NCBI RefSeq assembly: GCF_014697075.1
Contig: NZ_JACJRE010000033.1
Location: 1 to 64,000 of the forward strand
DNA length: 64,000 nucleotides
Direction: 5' to 3'
Source: Tolypothrix sp. FACHB-123
Lineage (GTDB): Bacteria > Cyanobacteriota > Cyanobacteriia > Cyanobacteriales > Nostocaceae
The translations under genes were made by a program, and so were the position numbers. Below the pieces are notes generated by a model. That model was not told the origin of the DNA, did not search any database, and saw only the letters and a list, made by a program, of their open reading frames with translations. Shown in pieces: positions 8,340 through 17,987 of the stretch (position 1 is the first letter of the stretch; each line of letters opens with the position of its first letter).

Positions 8340-8589
8340 CTTCATCTAAAGATGCGCCTAACCCAAACTCTACAAATTCAAGCGATCGCAGTGCCTCCCA
8401 GCTACATTTAGGGTCAATAGTGGAACGTTTGCCCAAAGGTGGGGGAAGTTGGTTTTGTTCTTCGACCATCTTCAGGAACAGCAAATAGGTAAGCTGTTCT
8501 ACATAGTCACTGTAGCTAACGCCATCATCGCGGAGGACGTTGCAGTAATTCCAGAGTTTTTGAACGATGGTTGAGGATTCGTTAGCCAT
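8340..8589 (-). pseudogene. hsdM: 5' fragment of an hsdM methyltransferase gene
   Basis: The minus-strand frame begins at 8589 with STIVQKLWNYCNVLRDDGVS and continues through TYLLFLKM. This matches the N-terminus of the intact CAST-2 HsdM (start at 35825). After about 40-50 residues the similarity ends, and the frame runs into the end of the CHAT gene with no methyltransferase motifs. It is a fossil of a third type I restriction locus, evidence of cargo turnover. Confidence 0.7.
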
Positions 8590-8984
8590 TGACTGATGCT
8601 ACAGGGAGTTTTACTAGTAATACCAATTTGAAAAAAGAATGCGACAGATGGATTGACAGAACTCTTATACAGAGACTAATTCTCAATCTAAAATCTAAAA
8701 TCCAAAATGGTATAATGAAGAATTATATATTTTTGAGATGGCGATCGCGGCGAAGACAAGCTCAAATTAATCTTCGGTTGCTCAATTCCAGCCTCACCTA
8801 TTGTCTCCTTGATGAATGCATGGCTGCGAAAAATGCCAAAGCTTGAGTATATTACAGTGATTAGGTATATTTTTTCGAGAATGCTTGAGAAAGTATAAAA
8901 TAAAACTTTTTTTGACGGTATATCATTTCTAATAGTAAGTAACCCTTAGTTAGCAAGATAGCTCTGTGCTTTCGGAGTATCCTA
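8590..8984. other. Gene-free stretch before the NACHT-WD40 gene
   Basis: No convincing gene on either strand; the short plus-strand frame here has no ribosome site or family resemblance. It contains one HIP1-like site near 8742 and AT-rich sequence from 8860 to 8940 that probably holds the promoter of the large gene starting at 8985. Confidence 0.45.
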
Positions 8985-11900
8985 ATGAGTTTCATTAACC
9001 TGGATCTGGTCTTTAACGCCATTACTAGCATCGCCAATCCTTTGATTAAAGAAAAAATTCTGCGTAGTGAGACAGTAATTAAGTTACTCCAGCAATTTAA
9101 CCTCGATCCAGAGCATCCACCTGCTGATTTTAGTGGTGTTTACGCCTATGCCTTAGTAGAATACGGCGTAGGCAAACCAAAACCACTGCTGGAATTATTC
9201 CGACAAGAAGCAATTAAACAAGCTTTTCGCACAGCATTAGACCACAATAACCCCTCAATTCTGCTGTCTGAGGTTGATGCTTTTCTAGATGCCTATACAT
9301 TGGGCGATGATATTAGAAGCTTGGGGCTTGATGTGAGGCGAGAGGTGGCTGAATTTGCGACGGTATTTATCGAAGTAGCAAAACGTAGCCGCACACCTGC
9401 TGATGTATTGATGAACCAGAAAATTGGTTCTCTACATAGCAGGATTGCAAGTATTCAAGAACAACTCGATAGATTACCGACACTGGAAGGAATTCGCACA
9501 GAAATAGCAAGATTAGCAGCACAGAATTATCCTGCATTACCAGGAAGCATAACTGAAAACCAATGTAGAGCGATCGCACTCGCCCAGCAGATGCGAGGAT
9601 GGTTTGAAACCTTGGGCTATGACTTTGAAAAATATGAAATCTGGGCAGAGGAATATTTTGAATGGATAATTCAAATTCCAGTACGTCGCAGTTATGACCG
9701 CATTCTTATCCGTGGTGTTGCTGGAGAAATTGGACTGAGTGATGTGATGGCGTTGCGTTCCTCAGTTGAGGCGCAAAAAACTGATGAAGGATGGTTAGTA
9801 ACTACCCGTCGCATTTCCCGCGCCGCCAGGGATGAAGTCAAAAAGGAAGCAAATCGTCATCTTGATTGTTTCACTTTTGACGAACTAATTGACTTGGATG
9901 CCGACTTTAATGCCTATCTTGATTGGTTAGAAGCAGAAATCAAACGCCGAAAAATTGATACGAAGTATGTACCCCTTGCTTGTACAAAAGAAGAAATTGA
10001 CCCAGTAACCAAGCAGCGAATTGGGGTGAGTCGTTATGAAGAAGAAGACGGATGGATTGATGGATATATCGATTTGTGGCTTGATGACCCTGCTAAAGAG
10101 CATATTTCCATTTTGGGAGAATTTGGTACAGGTAAAACTTGGTTTGTCTTTCACTATGCTTGGACTGCACTGCAACGTTACCGCGATGCCCAAAAACGTG
10201 GTGTTGAACGTCCCCGTCTTCCTTTAGTAATAACTCTGCGTGACTTTGCCAAAGCGTTAAATGTAGAGAATGTTTTGGCAGGTTTCTTTTTTACCCAACA
10301 TAATATCCGCATCAACAGCGAAGTTTTTGACCAACTCAACCGCATGGGTAAATTGCTGCTAATTTTCGATGGTTTTGACGAAATGGCAGCAAAAGTTGAC
10401 CGCCAACAGATGATTAACAATTTCTGGGAACTGGCAAAGGTGGTAGTTCCCGGTGCTAAAGTTATCCTCACCTGTCGGACTGAGCATTTCCCAGAGGCGA
10501 AGGAAGGACGCGCTTTACTCAATGCAGAGTTGCAAGCATCGACTAAAAAATTAACTGGCGAAACACCACAATTTGAAGTCTTGGAATTGGAGAAATTCAA
10601 CGATGAGCAAATTCGGCAGGTGCTTTCATACCAAGCTGAAGCAGCGACGGTTGAACAAGTAATGGGCAATGGGCAATTATTAGACTTAGCCCGTCGTCCT
10701 GTGATGACAGACTTAATCTTAGAAGCATTGCCAGATATTAAAGCGGGTAAACCTGTGGATATGTCACGGGTTTATCTATATGCAGTGCGGCGCAAAATGG
10801 AACGGGATATTAAAGCAGAACGTACTTTTACTTCTTTAGCAGATAAGCTGTACTTTTTGTGCGAACTTTCTTGGGAAATGCTTTCTAATGACCAAATGAG
10901 TCTCAATTATCGGGTGTTCCCAGAACGCATTCGCCGCTTATTTGGTTCTAGTGTTCAAGAAGAGAAGGATTTAGACCATTGGCATTATGACATGATGGCG
11001 CAAACGATGCTTGTCCGCAATGCTGATGGTGACTATACTCCCGCGCATAGATCTCTGTTAGAGTTTTTTGTAGCGTATAAATTTGCCGCAGAATTGGGGG
11101 CTTTGGCGAGTGATTTTACGGAATTAGCACAAGCGCGATCGCTTGTAGATAAAACTGTCGCGCCTGCTGATTATACGTGGTCTGGTTATTTTTCGCAGCA
11201 AGGGAGTGGTGAGGCGATGCCTGCGGCAACCCCTTTGGGGAACGCACCACTCAAAGCATTTACAAGTGAGTCTTTGGATAAGTTGAGGCAGACTTTTGGC
11301 AAAGCGCCACTTACTAAAGCAGTAATGGATTTACTTTCACCAATGTTGAGTAACAGTGAGTCTCTGATTAATGCGATTGAGGTAACGCGAGGTAAAAGCG
11401 AAAATGAAGCTGATTATGTTGGCGGAAATGCAGCAACATTGGCAGTAAAAGTAGATAAAACTGCTTTGGAGGATAGAGATTTAAGCCAAGTGGTTGTTAA
11501 AAGAGCAGATTTTACTGGTGCAATTTTACGAAATGTTAATTTTGCCGATGCAAATTTAGCAAATTCAGTTTTTACAAATACTTTAAGTCAAATTTTTTCG
11601 GTAGCATTTAACTCCAATGGGCAGTTTTTAGCAATGGGTGATGGTGCAGGTATTCGTTTGTGGCGAATTACTGACAAACAACAAATTATGACTTTTAACG
11701 GGCATCAAAATTTGGTATATTCAGTAATTTTTAGCCCTGATGATCAAATGCTTGTTAGTGTAAGTAGTGACTGTACTGTAAAGCTTTGGGATGTCAAAAC
11801 GGGAAAATGTATGCAAACGTTACTTGGCCATACTGCTACAGTTAGAACAATAGCATTTAGCCCGAATGCTCAAGTTATTGCCAGTGGGAGCGAAGACAAA

Positions 11901-13445
11901 ACAGCAAAATTGTGGGATGTAAAAACTGGCGAATGTTTGATAACCTTTTCAGTGCAAGATAGTCTTGTAAGGGCAATTGCATTTAGTCCCAATGGTGAAA
12001 TACTTGCTTTTACCGATAGTAATTATACGATTAATTTATGGAATACCCGTATATCTCAGATCCAAAAGATTTTACAAGGACATACTAGTTATGTAAGAGC
12101 GATTACTTTTAGCCCTAATGGAAAAATTATTGTAACTTGTAGTCATGACCGCACAATCAAACTATGGGATATCAACACTGGAGAATGTCTAAAAACTTTG
12201 CAAGGACACAAAGATGTAGTTAACTCAATTGCTTGTGATTCCAATGGTAAAATTTTGGCTAGTGGTAGCACCGACCGTACAATCAAGCTATGGGATATAA
12301 ACACAGGTGAATGCCTTACAACTCTAAAAGAGCATGATAATTGGGTACAATCTGTTGCTTTTAGCCCTGATGGTCAAACTTTAGCTAGTGGAAGTCAAGA
12401 CCATTCGGTAAAGCTATGGGATGTAAACACAGGCGAATGTATTTACAGTTTTCAAGGATATGCTAATTGGTTAAAGTCGGTTGTATTTCACCCTAACGGA
12501 CAACTCATTGCTAGTGGTGGACAAGACCAAATAGTTAGATTGTGGGATATCAATACAGGTAAATGTACAAAAGAGTTACAGGGGCATAATGATTGGATAC
12601 GATGTTTAGCCTTTAGCCCCGATGGTCAAATTCTCGCCAGTGGAAGTGGTGACTTTACAATTAGATTATGGGATGTTCAAACTGGAGAATGTACCAAAAT
12701 TTTACAAGAAGATACTGGAAAATTATTTTCGATAGTATTTAGTCCTGATGGACTTAAACTAGCAATTGCTTCTGGTCGGACAATACAGCTTTGGGACTTT
12801 AATACAAAACAAAATATTTATGAAATAAGAGCGCATACTCGCTCTATAACAAAACTTTCTTTTAGTTGTGATGGTCAAATTATTGCCAGTCTTAGTTATG
12901 ATGACACTGTAAAACTTTGGGATGTTTCAACGGGTAAATGCCTTAAAACTCTAACAGGAGAGAAAAAGAAAAATTGGTCAAGAGCGGGTGCTTTTAGCTC
13001 TGACATAAAAATTGTCGCTACCTGTAGTGATGACTATATAGCAAAGCTTTGGAATATTTATACTGGTCAATGTTTAATGACTTTGGAGGAACATACTGGA
13101 CAAATCAAGGTATTTGCTTTTAGTTTTGATGGTCAGATTCTTGCTACTGGAAGTGATGATTTAAGTATAAAGCTTTGGAATGTACATACAGGTAAATGTT
13201 TAATTACATTGCAGGGACATACTAGAACAATATCATCAATTAGTTTTAGTCCCAAGGGTAAAGTTATTAGCAGTTGTGCCGAAGATGGCATAATCAAAAT
13301 TTGGAACATTGAAACTGGTGAGTGTTTAAAAACCTTGAGAAGCGATCGCCCTTATGAACGCATGAACATCACTGGTGTTAAAGGCTTAACTGAAGCTGAA
13401 AAAGCCACGCTTAAAGCATTAGGTGCGGTGGAAGATAGAGAATAA
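8985..13445 (+). CDS. NACHT NTPase with nuclease-like N-terminus, pentapeptide stretch and 14 WD40 repeats
   Basis: 1486 residues. The N-terminal ~190 residues are an unassigned helical domain. Residues ~195-330 (YDRILIRGVAGEIGLSDVMA, GWLVTTRRISRAAR) look like a restriction-endonuclease (Mrr-like) fold. The NACHT module follows, with Walker A GEFGTGKT near 377 and Walker B LLLIFDGFDE near 460. A short pentapeptide stretch lies near 827-865. Then come 14 WD40 repeats (KLWD-x-x-TGEC pattern), enough for two seven-bladed propellers. NACHT-repeat proteins are NLR-like immune sensors, and the propellers would be the sensor. A small in-frame repeat is inserted near 11212-11245. The ligand is unknown. 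Confidence 0.85.
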   Translation: MSFINLDLVFNAITSIANPLIKEKILRSETVIKLLQQFNLDPEHPPADFSGVYAYALVEYGVGKPKPLLELFRQEAIKQAFRTALDHNNPSILLSEVDAFLDAYTLGDDIRSLGLDVRREVAEFATVFIEVAKRSRTPADVLMNQKIGSLHSRIASIQEQLDRLPTLEGIRTEIARLAAQNYPALPGSITENQCRAIALAQQMRGWFETLGYDFEKYEIWAEEYFEWIIQIPVRRSYDRILIRGVAGEIGLSDVMALRSSVEAQKTDEGWLVTTRRISRAARDEVKKEANRHLDCFTFDELIDLDADFNAYLDWLEAEIKRRKIDTKYVPLACTKEEIDPVTKQRIGVSRYEEEDGWIDGYIDLWLDDPAKEHISILGEFGTGKTWFVFHYAWTALQRYRDAQKRGVERPRLPLVITLRDFAKALNVENVLAGFFFTQHNIRINSEVFDQLNRMGKLLLIFDGFDEMAAKVDRQQMINNFWELAKVVVPGAKVILTCRTEHFPEAKEGRALLNAELQASTKKLTGETPQFEVLELEKFNDEQIRQVLSYQAEAATVEQVMGNGQLLDLARRPVMTDLILEALPDIKAGKPVDMSRVYLYAVRRKMERDIKAERTFTSLADKLYFLCELSWEMLSNDQMSLNYRVFPERIRRLFGSSVQEEKDLDHWHYDMMAQTMLVRNADGDYTPAHRSLLEFFVAYKFAAELGALASDFTELAQARSLVDKTVAPADYTWSGYFSQQGSGEAMPAATPLGNAPLKAFTSESLDKLRQTFGKAPLTKAVMDLLSPMLSNSESLINAIEVTRGKSENEADYVGGNAATLAVKVDKTALEDRDLSQVVVKRADFTGAILRNVNFADANLANSVFTNTLSQIFSVAFNSNGQFLAMGDGAGIRLWRITDKQQIMTFNGHQNLVYSVIFSPDDQMLVSVSSDCTVKLWDVKTGKCMQTLLGHTATVRTIAFSPNAQVIASGSEDKTAKLWDVKTGECLITFSVQDSLVRAIAFSPNGEILAFTDSNYTINLWNTRISQIQKILQGHTSYVRAITFSPNGKIIVTCSHDRTIKLWDINTGECLKTLQGHKDVVNSIACDSNGKILASGSTDRTIKLWDINTGECLTTLKEHDNWVQSVAFSPDGQTLASGSQDHSVKLWDVNTGECIYSFQGYANWLKSVVFHPNGQLIASGGQDQIVRLWDINTGKCTKELQGHNDWIRCLAFSPDGQILASGSGDFTIRLWDVQTGECTKILQEDTGKLFSIVFSPDGLKLAIASGRTIQLWDFNTKQNIYEIRAHTRSITKLSFSCDGQIIASLSYDDTVKLWDVSTGKCLKTLTGEKKKNWSRAGAFSSDIKIVATCSDDYIAKLWNIYTGQCLMTLEEHTGQIKVFAFSFDGQILATGSDDLSIKLWNVHTGKCLITLQGHTRTISSISFSPKGKVISSCAEDGIIKIWNIETGECLKTLRSDRPYERMNITGVKGLTEAEKATLKALGAVEDRE

Positions 13446-13498
13446 ATCTGGGGCGACATGCAAGTGATGTTGAGGCGATACCTGCGGCAACCCCTTTG

Positions 13499-13734
13499 GC
13501 GATCGCACTACCCATGCCTTTACACTAATCCAGTAAGAGCGATCGCATCAGCAATTTTGACAAGTATTTAGTGTGCGATCGCTCCACCCATTCCTTTACA
13601 CTAATACAGTAAGAGCGATCGCATTACCAATTGTGACAGGTCTGGAATGTGCGATCGCACTACCCATGCCTTTACACTAATCCAGTAAGAGCGATCGCAT
13701 CGCCAATTCTGACACATCTTTAATGTGCGATCGC
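13499..13734. repeat. 76-bp tandem repeat, three copies, built on HIP1 octamers
   Basis: Seven GCGATCGC sites start at 13499, 13539, 13575, 13615, 13651, 13691 and 13727. The spacing alternates 40 and 36, giving an exact 76-bp unit in three copies. Between the sites are similar stretches such as CCTTTACACTAAT. The array fills most of the space between the NACHT gene and the dynamin pair, and no gene is present there. Confidence 0.9.
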
Positions 13735-13866
13735 AATTAAAACTCTATGCCAGGATATTAATCTCCATGACAATCTAATTGTGTTGTTAGTTTTTAGTTG
13801 GGAGTAACTAGCGAAAAATGGGAATACTTAGTCATAAGGCTGTTTAAAGTATTCTCTTGGCTCAGT

Positions 13867-16035
13867 ATGATTCCACCAACTCTTGAAGAAGTAGTCTCAA
13901 ATATACTCAATCAATCTTTTCATAGCCAGGGTATAGGTGCTACTGCTAGTTCTAGGAACACGTTACTCAAAGTTATTTTAGAGTCTGCTGAAGTTCCAGA
14001 GCCAGAAAGGACAACAGCATTCATCTTTGAGGAAATCTCTAGGTTAAAAACAACATCATTGAAAAAAGTTAAAATACTTGCCAAGCAGAAAAGTACTTTT
14101 GATGTTGCTTGGTGTCGAGAATTTGAGGTGGAGTCTCAGGTTGAACCAGCTATAAAAACTGATCCAGAAGTTGAAACAAAAAATCATAGCTCAAAAAGTA
14201 TATCGGCTGAGGAATTCCAACAGGCTCTGGAAGAATCTACAAGGACTGCTAAGAATGCTTATCAAAAAACTTTTAATTATTACAAAGAAATTGCCACCAT
14301 TTTACAGAATCTTAAGCTTGATTTAGACAAAAGTGCATCTCATTTATTAAAACAAAAAGATGCTAATAATTTTAATTTCGCTAAAGTTCTGAGAAATATA
14401 GTAGATGAAATTGAAAGCCATGCTAGTGAAGGACTTCAAGAACTAAAAAAATACTTAGAAGTGAAAAGCCAACATCTAGCAGATTTCACAGTTGTTTTAT
14501 TTGGTAGAACTAAAGCTGGGAAAAGTACTATTCGTGAAGCTTTAACATGCGGTGATGGCAGTACAATTGGCAAAGGTTCACAGCGAACAACTAGAGATGT
14601 CAGAGAATATAAATGGAAAGGCTTACGATTAATAGATACACCTGGTATTGAAGCTTATCAAGGAGAAGAAGATAAACAAAAGGCTGTAGAAATAGTACAT
14701 GAATCTGATATTGTTATCTTTCTCACTAGCGATGACTCTGTTCAGCCTGGTGAATTTGATGCTATGGCTTGGCTGCAAGAAATCAAAAAATACTTTTTTG
14801 TGATTCTTAACATTAAGTATGATATTGACAAGCCAAAACGCTTGGAGAGATTTATTAAAAATCCCGAAAAAATCTTTGATTCACAAAGGTTAGATGAACA
14901 TAAACGCCATATTCGGACTTATATTCGTCACAGCTTAGGCATAGAAGAAGTAGCAATTATTTGTATTCATGCGTATGCAGCATTTCTTAGCAATCAGCCT
15001 CAATATAGTGACGTTGCTAAGAAACTTTGGGAATTAAGCCGAATAGAAGAAATTTATAGTTTAATCGCGTCAGAAATCTACACAAGAGGTAAACAAAGAC
15101 GCTGGAATACATTTTTTGATGCAATCATATATTTTCTCGATTTAATTATAAAGATGTTAAAAGGACATCAAAAATCTCTGGAGTCTCAGGCAGATTTTAT
15201 GCGAGACAAACGAGCAGAGATTGAATATATTTTTCAAGAGAGTGTTAAAAATGGAAAAATAAAAATTCAAAGAGTATGTAAAGATTCATTTAGCAAAATC
15301 AAACAATGGATTCCTAGCTTTGTTGATGAGTATTTAGGGAAAGACATTGCTCAGTCTGAGTATCAAAAGCGCATGGACAAAGAGAAACAAAAAATTGAAA
15401 CTGCTATGGAGAACTTATTTGAAGAGATAGTCCAGGAACTAGTAGCTTCTTTAAATGAGTTCCAAAGGCAATATCAATATGATATGGGAACTATTAAGTT
15501 AGAATCTACTGATTTCGGAAACTATCAACAATGGCAAGCTGGAAAAATTCTGAAATGGGTAGGCGTGGGTTTAGGTGCAGCCTCTGCTGTTGCTTTTGGT
15601 ATCGGTGCTTTTGCAGCAGCTAATTTTTGGAATCCTGTAGGATGGATAGCTGGCGTTACATCTATCGTCGTTGGAATTTTCAGTTGGTTCTTTGGTGATC
15701 AAGAGAAAAAAGCATGGCAAAAAGCTAAACAGGAAGCTAAAGAAACTCTTTGGAAGAGCTTGGATCAATCTGAGCAGGAAACTTGTAAGACTTACCAAAA
15801 ATTACTAGATACAAATATTGCTGTTAGAGCTAAAACTGAAGTGCTGGAACAGGTAGATATTTACATTAAAGGACTTCTAATAATTGTGGCTGACCTTAAA
15901 CAAGCTATTTCACAACTGGAGAAAATCAAAAAACAGATGAAGCGAGAGTTAGATTCTACAGAACCAAGAGATAAGGTGCCAAATACAAGCCATTTCAAGG
16001 GTAATTCGTCATTTATAGCTGATGAACTGCTTTAG
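13867..16035 (+). CDS. Dynamin-like GTPase 1
   Basis: A large membrane-remodelling GTPase of the bacterial dynamin-like type. A G1 P-loop FGRTKAGKST lies near residue 211, a G3 DTPGIEA follows, and the G4 is weak (NIKYD in place of NKxD). Long coiled-coil regions surround a hydrophobic hairpin (VGWIAGVTSIVVGIFSWFFG), the likely membrane paddle. The first ~90 residues before the GTPase are unassigned. The ATG at 13867 was chosen; a TTG at 13798 in the same frame is possible, and neither has a strong ribosome site. It lies 125 bp before a second dynamin, as in paired systems. Confidence 0.75.
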   Translation: MIPPTLEEVVSNILNQSFHSQGIGATASSRNTLLKVILESAEVPEPERTTAFIFEEISRLKTTSLKKVKILAKQKSTFDVAWCREFEVESQVEPAIKTDPEVETKNHSSKSISAEEFQQALEESTRTAKNAYQKTFNYYKEIATILQNLKLDLDKSASHLLKQKDANNFNFAKVLRNIVDEIESHASEGLQELKKYLEVKSQHLADFTVVLFGRTKAGKSTIREALTCGDGSTIGKGSQRTTRDVREYKWKGLRLIDTPGIEAYQGEEDKQKAVEIVHESDIVIFLTSDDSVQPGEFDAMAWLQEIKKYFFVILNIKYDIDKPKRLERFIKNPEKIFDSQRLDEHKRHIRTYIRHSLGIEEVAIICIHAYAAFLSNQPQYSDVAKKLWELSRIEEIYSLIASEIYTRGKQRRWNTFFDAIIYFLDLIIKMLKGHQKSLESQADFMRDKRAEIEYIFQESVKNGKIKIQRVCKDSFSKIKQWIPSFVDEYLGKDIAQSEYQKRMDKEKQKIETAMENLFEEIVQELVASLNEFQRQYQYDMGTIKLESTDFGNYQQWQAGKILKWVGVGLGAASAVAFGIGAFAAANFWNPVGWIAGVTSIVVGIFSWFFGDQEKKAWQKAKQEAKETLWKSLDQSEQETCKTYQKLLDTNIAVRAKTEVLEQVDIYIKGLLIIVADLKQAISQLEKIKKQMKRELDSTEPRDKVPNTSHFKGNSSFIADELL

Positions 16036-16160
16036 TTATTATCTTTTTATATGTCTCTTTATGACCAATATAAGGTATTTAAATACCTATAAAACTGCGT
16101 GTATATTTTTTAATTACGTACATTAAAAATACAATTCTAAAGTTATAGGGGTAGGGGTAA

Positions 16161-17834
16161 ATGTCTGAGATGAAATTTAAGCAAGTTGCTACACAAGTAG
16201 AAGATTTATGTTCTGAGACTTTAAGAATATTATCTGCATCAACCGATAATGAGATAGATGTATTTGCTAGGGATTTTGAAATTTTTATTCATGAATATCG
16301 GCAAAAATCCCAATTAACTATTGCCTTCATCGGTCAATATAATGCTGGTAAGTCTACTTTGATTAAAGCTCTTACGGGCGATACATCTGTCCGAATCAGT
16401 GCTGAAATTTGTACAGATAGGATTACTGAATATCCTTGGAAAGAAGTTCTCCTAGTTGATACTCCAGGCATTTATGCAGGTAGAACAGATCACGATCAAA
16501 TTACTCTAGAACAAATTTCAAAAAGTGATTTACTCATATTTGTTGTCCCCAACGAGTTATTTAACCCTCAAGGTGGAGCTTTTTTTAAACGAGTTGCCAA
16601 TGAAATGCAGCGAGTTGGTCAAATGCTCTTAGTAATTAATAAAATGAGTCGTGAACGCGGTAAGCCAGAAGACTTACTTAAAAGCCTTTTGGAAGTTGTA
16701 GAGCCTCATCATCCTAATGATTTTTACACTTGTTTTATTGATGCTGATTCTTACTTGAAGGCTCAATCTGAAAAAGATGAAGATGAAAAAGAATTTTTAC
16801 TCGAAGAATCTAGTTTTGATGCTTTCCTCTCCTCGTTACATAAATTAATTGATAAGAATAAATTGTATGCAAGACTATTAACACCTCTCAATCGCGCCTT
16901 AGATATATTAGAACGGTCTTACAATATTTTGAGTACAGATGATAAATCCGCTAGAGATTTCTTAGAACTACTCCATCGCAAGATGTTACTTATTAAGACC
17001 TCTCAAACAAGATTTAGGAATTGTTATATAGCTGAATTTAACAATCTTGAACATGAAGTGTTAATGATTGGTGAAGATGTTGCTAGTAAAGTTGATGGGA
17101 GACATAGCGAAGAAGATATTAACTGGACAATTAAAAAAGCTGAGAAAGAAATAGAGTCAACTACAAAGCAAACAATGGAGAAAATACAGTTGGGTTTGGA
17201 AGAAGAATTAAGTAAACTTCAAATTCAACTCGAACAATTATTACAATCAAGGTTGGGTCGTTCTTTAGCAGAAGAAGTACAAGTTTCATCAACAGGTAGA
17301 AAACAAGTTGATTATGAAGAAGTTGAGGGAACTCCAGGAATACCATCCTTGTTAAGTAAAAGTCCTGAAGCTGTACGGGCTATAGGAAGTTTTGCGTCGG
17401 CAGTTTCTAGAGACCTAGTTTACAACGTCGGTAAATTTTTTGGTGTTAAATTTCGTCCTTGGGGAGCAGTTAATGCGGCTAAATTCATCAGAGGTTTAGG
17501 ACCTATTATTGGAGGTGTCGGTGCAATTCTAGAAATTTTCCTGGCTGCTAAACAGGAAAAGGATGAGGCAGAATATGAACAAAAGCTCCGTGAAGCGAGA
17601 GCAGATTTACGCCGAAGTTTTAGACAAGTAGCCTCAGAAATCAGAAGCGAGTATGAAAGTAATATTAAAAATGAGATTATTTATGGTTTTTATGAATCTG
17701 AGCTTCAAGATGTTGAACGTCAGCGAGATAAATTGAGAAATAATGAAGGCTCAAAAATTGAGATGGTTAATCAAATCAAACATATAATTCAAAAAATTAA
17801 GAAGCAGATAGTCACAATAGAGAATAACGCGTAA
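16161..17834 (+). CDS. Dynamin-like GTPase 2
   Basis: 557 residues with G1 GQYNAGKST (58-66), G3 DTPGI, G4 NKMS, then helical bundles and a Gly-rich hydrophobic segment near the C-terminus (GLGPIIGGVGAILEIFLAA). The layout matches bacterial dynamin-like proteins. The ATG is preceded by a G-rich run (GGGGTAGGGGTAA). Paired dynamins usually act as hetero-oligomers on membranes. Its placement in a defence island suggests a membrane-guarding role against phage, which is inference. An Era-like small GTPase is less likely because of the long helical tail. Confidence 0.75.
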   Translation: MSEMKFKQVATQVEDLCSETLRILSASTDNEIDVFARDFEIFIHEYRQKSQLTIAFIGQYNAGKSTLIKALTGDTSVRISAEICTDRITEYPWKEVLLVDTPGIYAGRTDHDQITLEQISKSDLLIFVVPNELFNPQGGAFFKRVANEMQRVGQMLLVINKMSRERGKPEDLLKSLLEVVEPHHPNDFYTCFIDADSYLKAQSEKDEDEKEFLLEESSFDAFLSSLHKLIDKNKLYARLLTPLNRALDILERSYNILSTDDKSARDFLELLHRKMLLIKTSQTRFRNCYIAEFNNLEHEVLMIGEDVASKVDGRHSEEDINWTIKKAEKEIESTTKQTMEKIQLGLEEELSKLQIQLEQLLQSRLGRSLAEEVQVSSTGRKQVDYEEVEGTPGIPSLLSKSPEAVRAIGSFASAVSRDLVYNVGKFFGVKFRPWGAVNAAKFIRGLGPIIGGVGAILEIFLAAKQEKDEAEYEQKLREARADLRRSFRQVASEIRSEYESNIKNEIIYGFYESELQDVERQRDKLRNNEGSKIEMVNQIKHIIQKIKKQIVTIENNA

Positions 17835-17987
17835 TGGCGATGTCTACGACTGACTGCGCCTACGCACTCACAGCATCCATCTCCCACAGCACAGAGATGG
17901 TAAGAAGCGATCGCCTTTTTTAGCTATGGTTATGTAACTTTGGGCTAATCACCTAATTGAGGTGCTTAATTGTAGTGATCTGCCTAA

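Noticed and set aside
8589-8846. 85-codon plus-strand frame before the NACHT gene
   Set aside because: Low-complexity composition, antisense start at the hsdM fossil and no known relatives.
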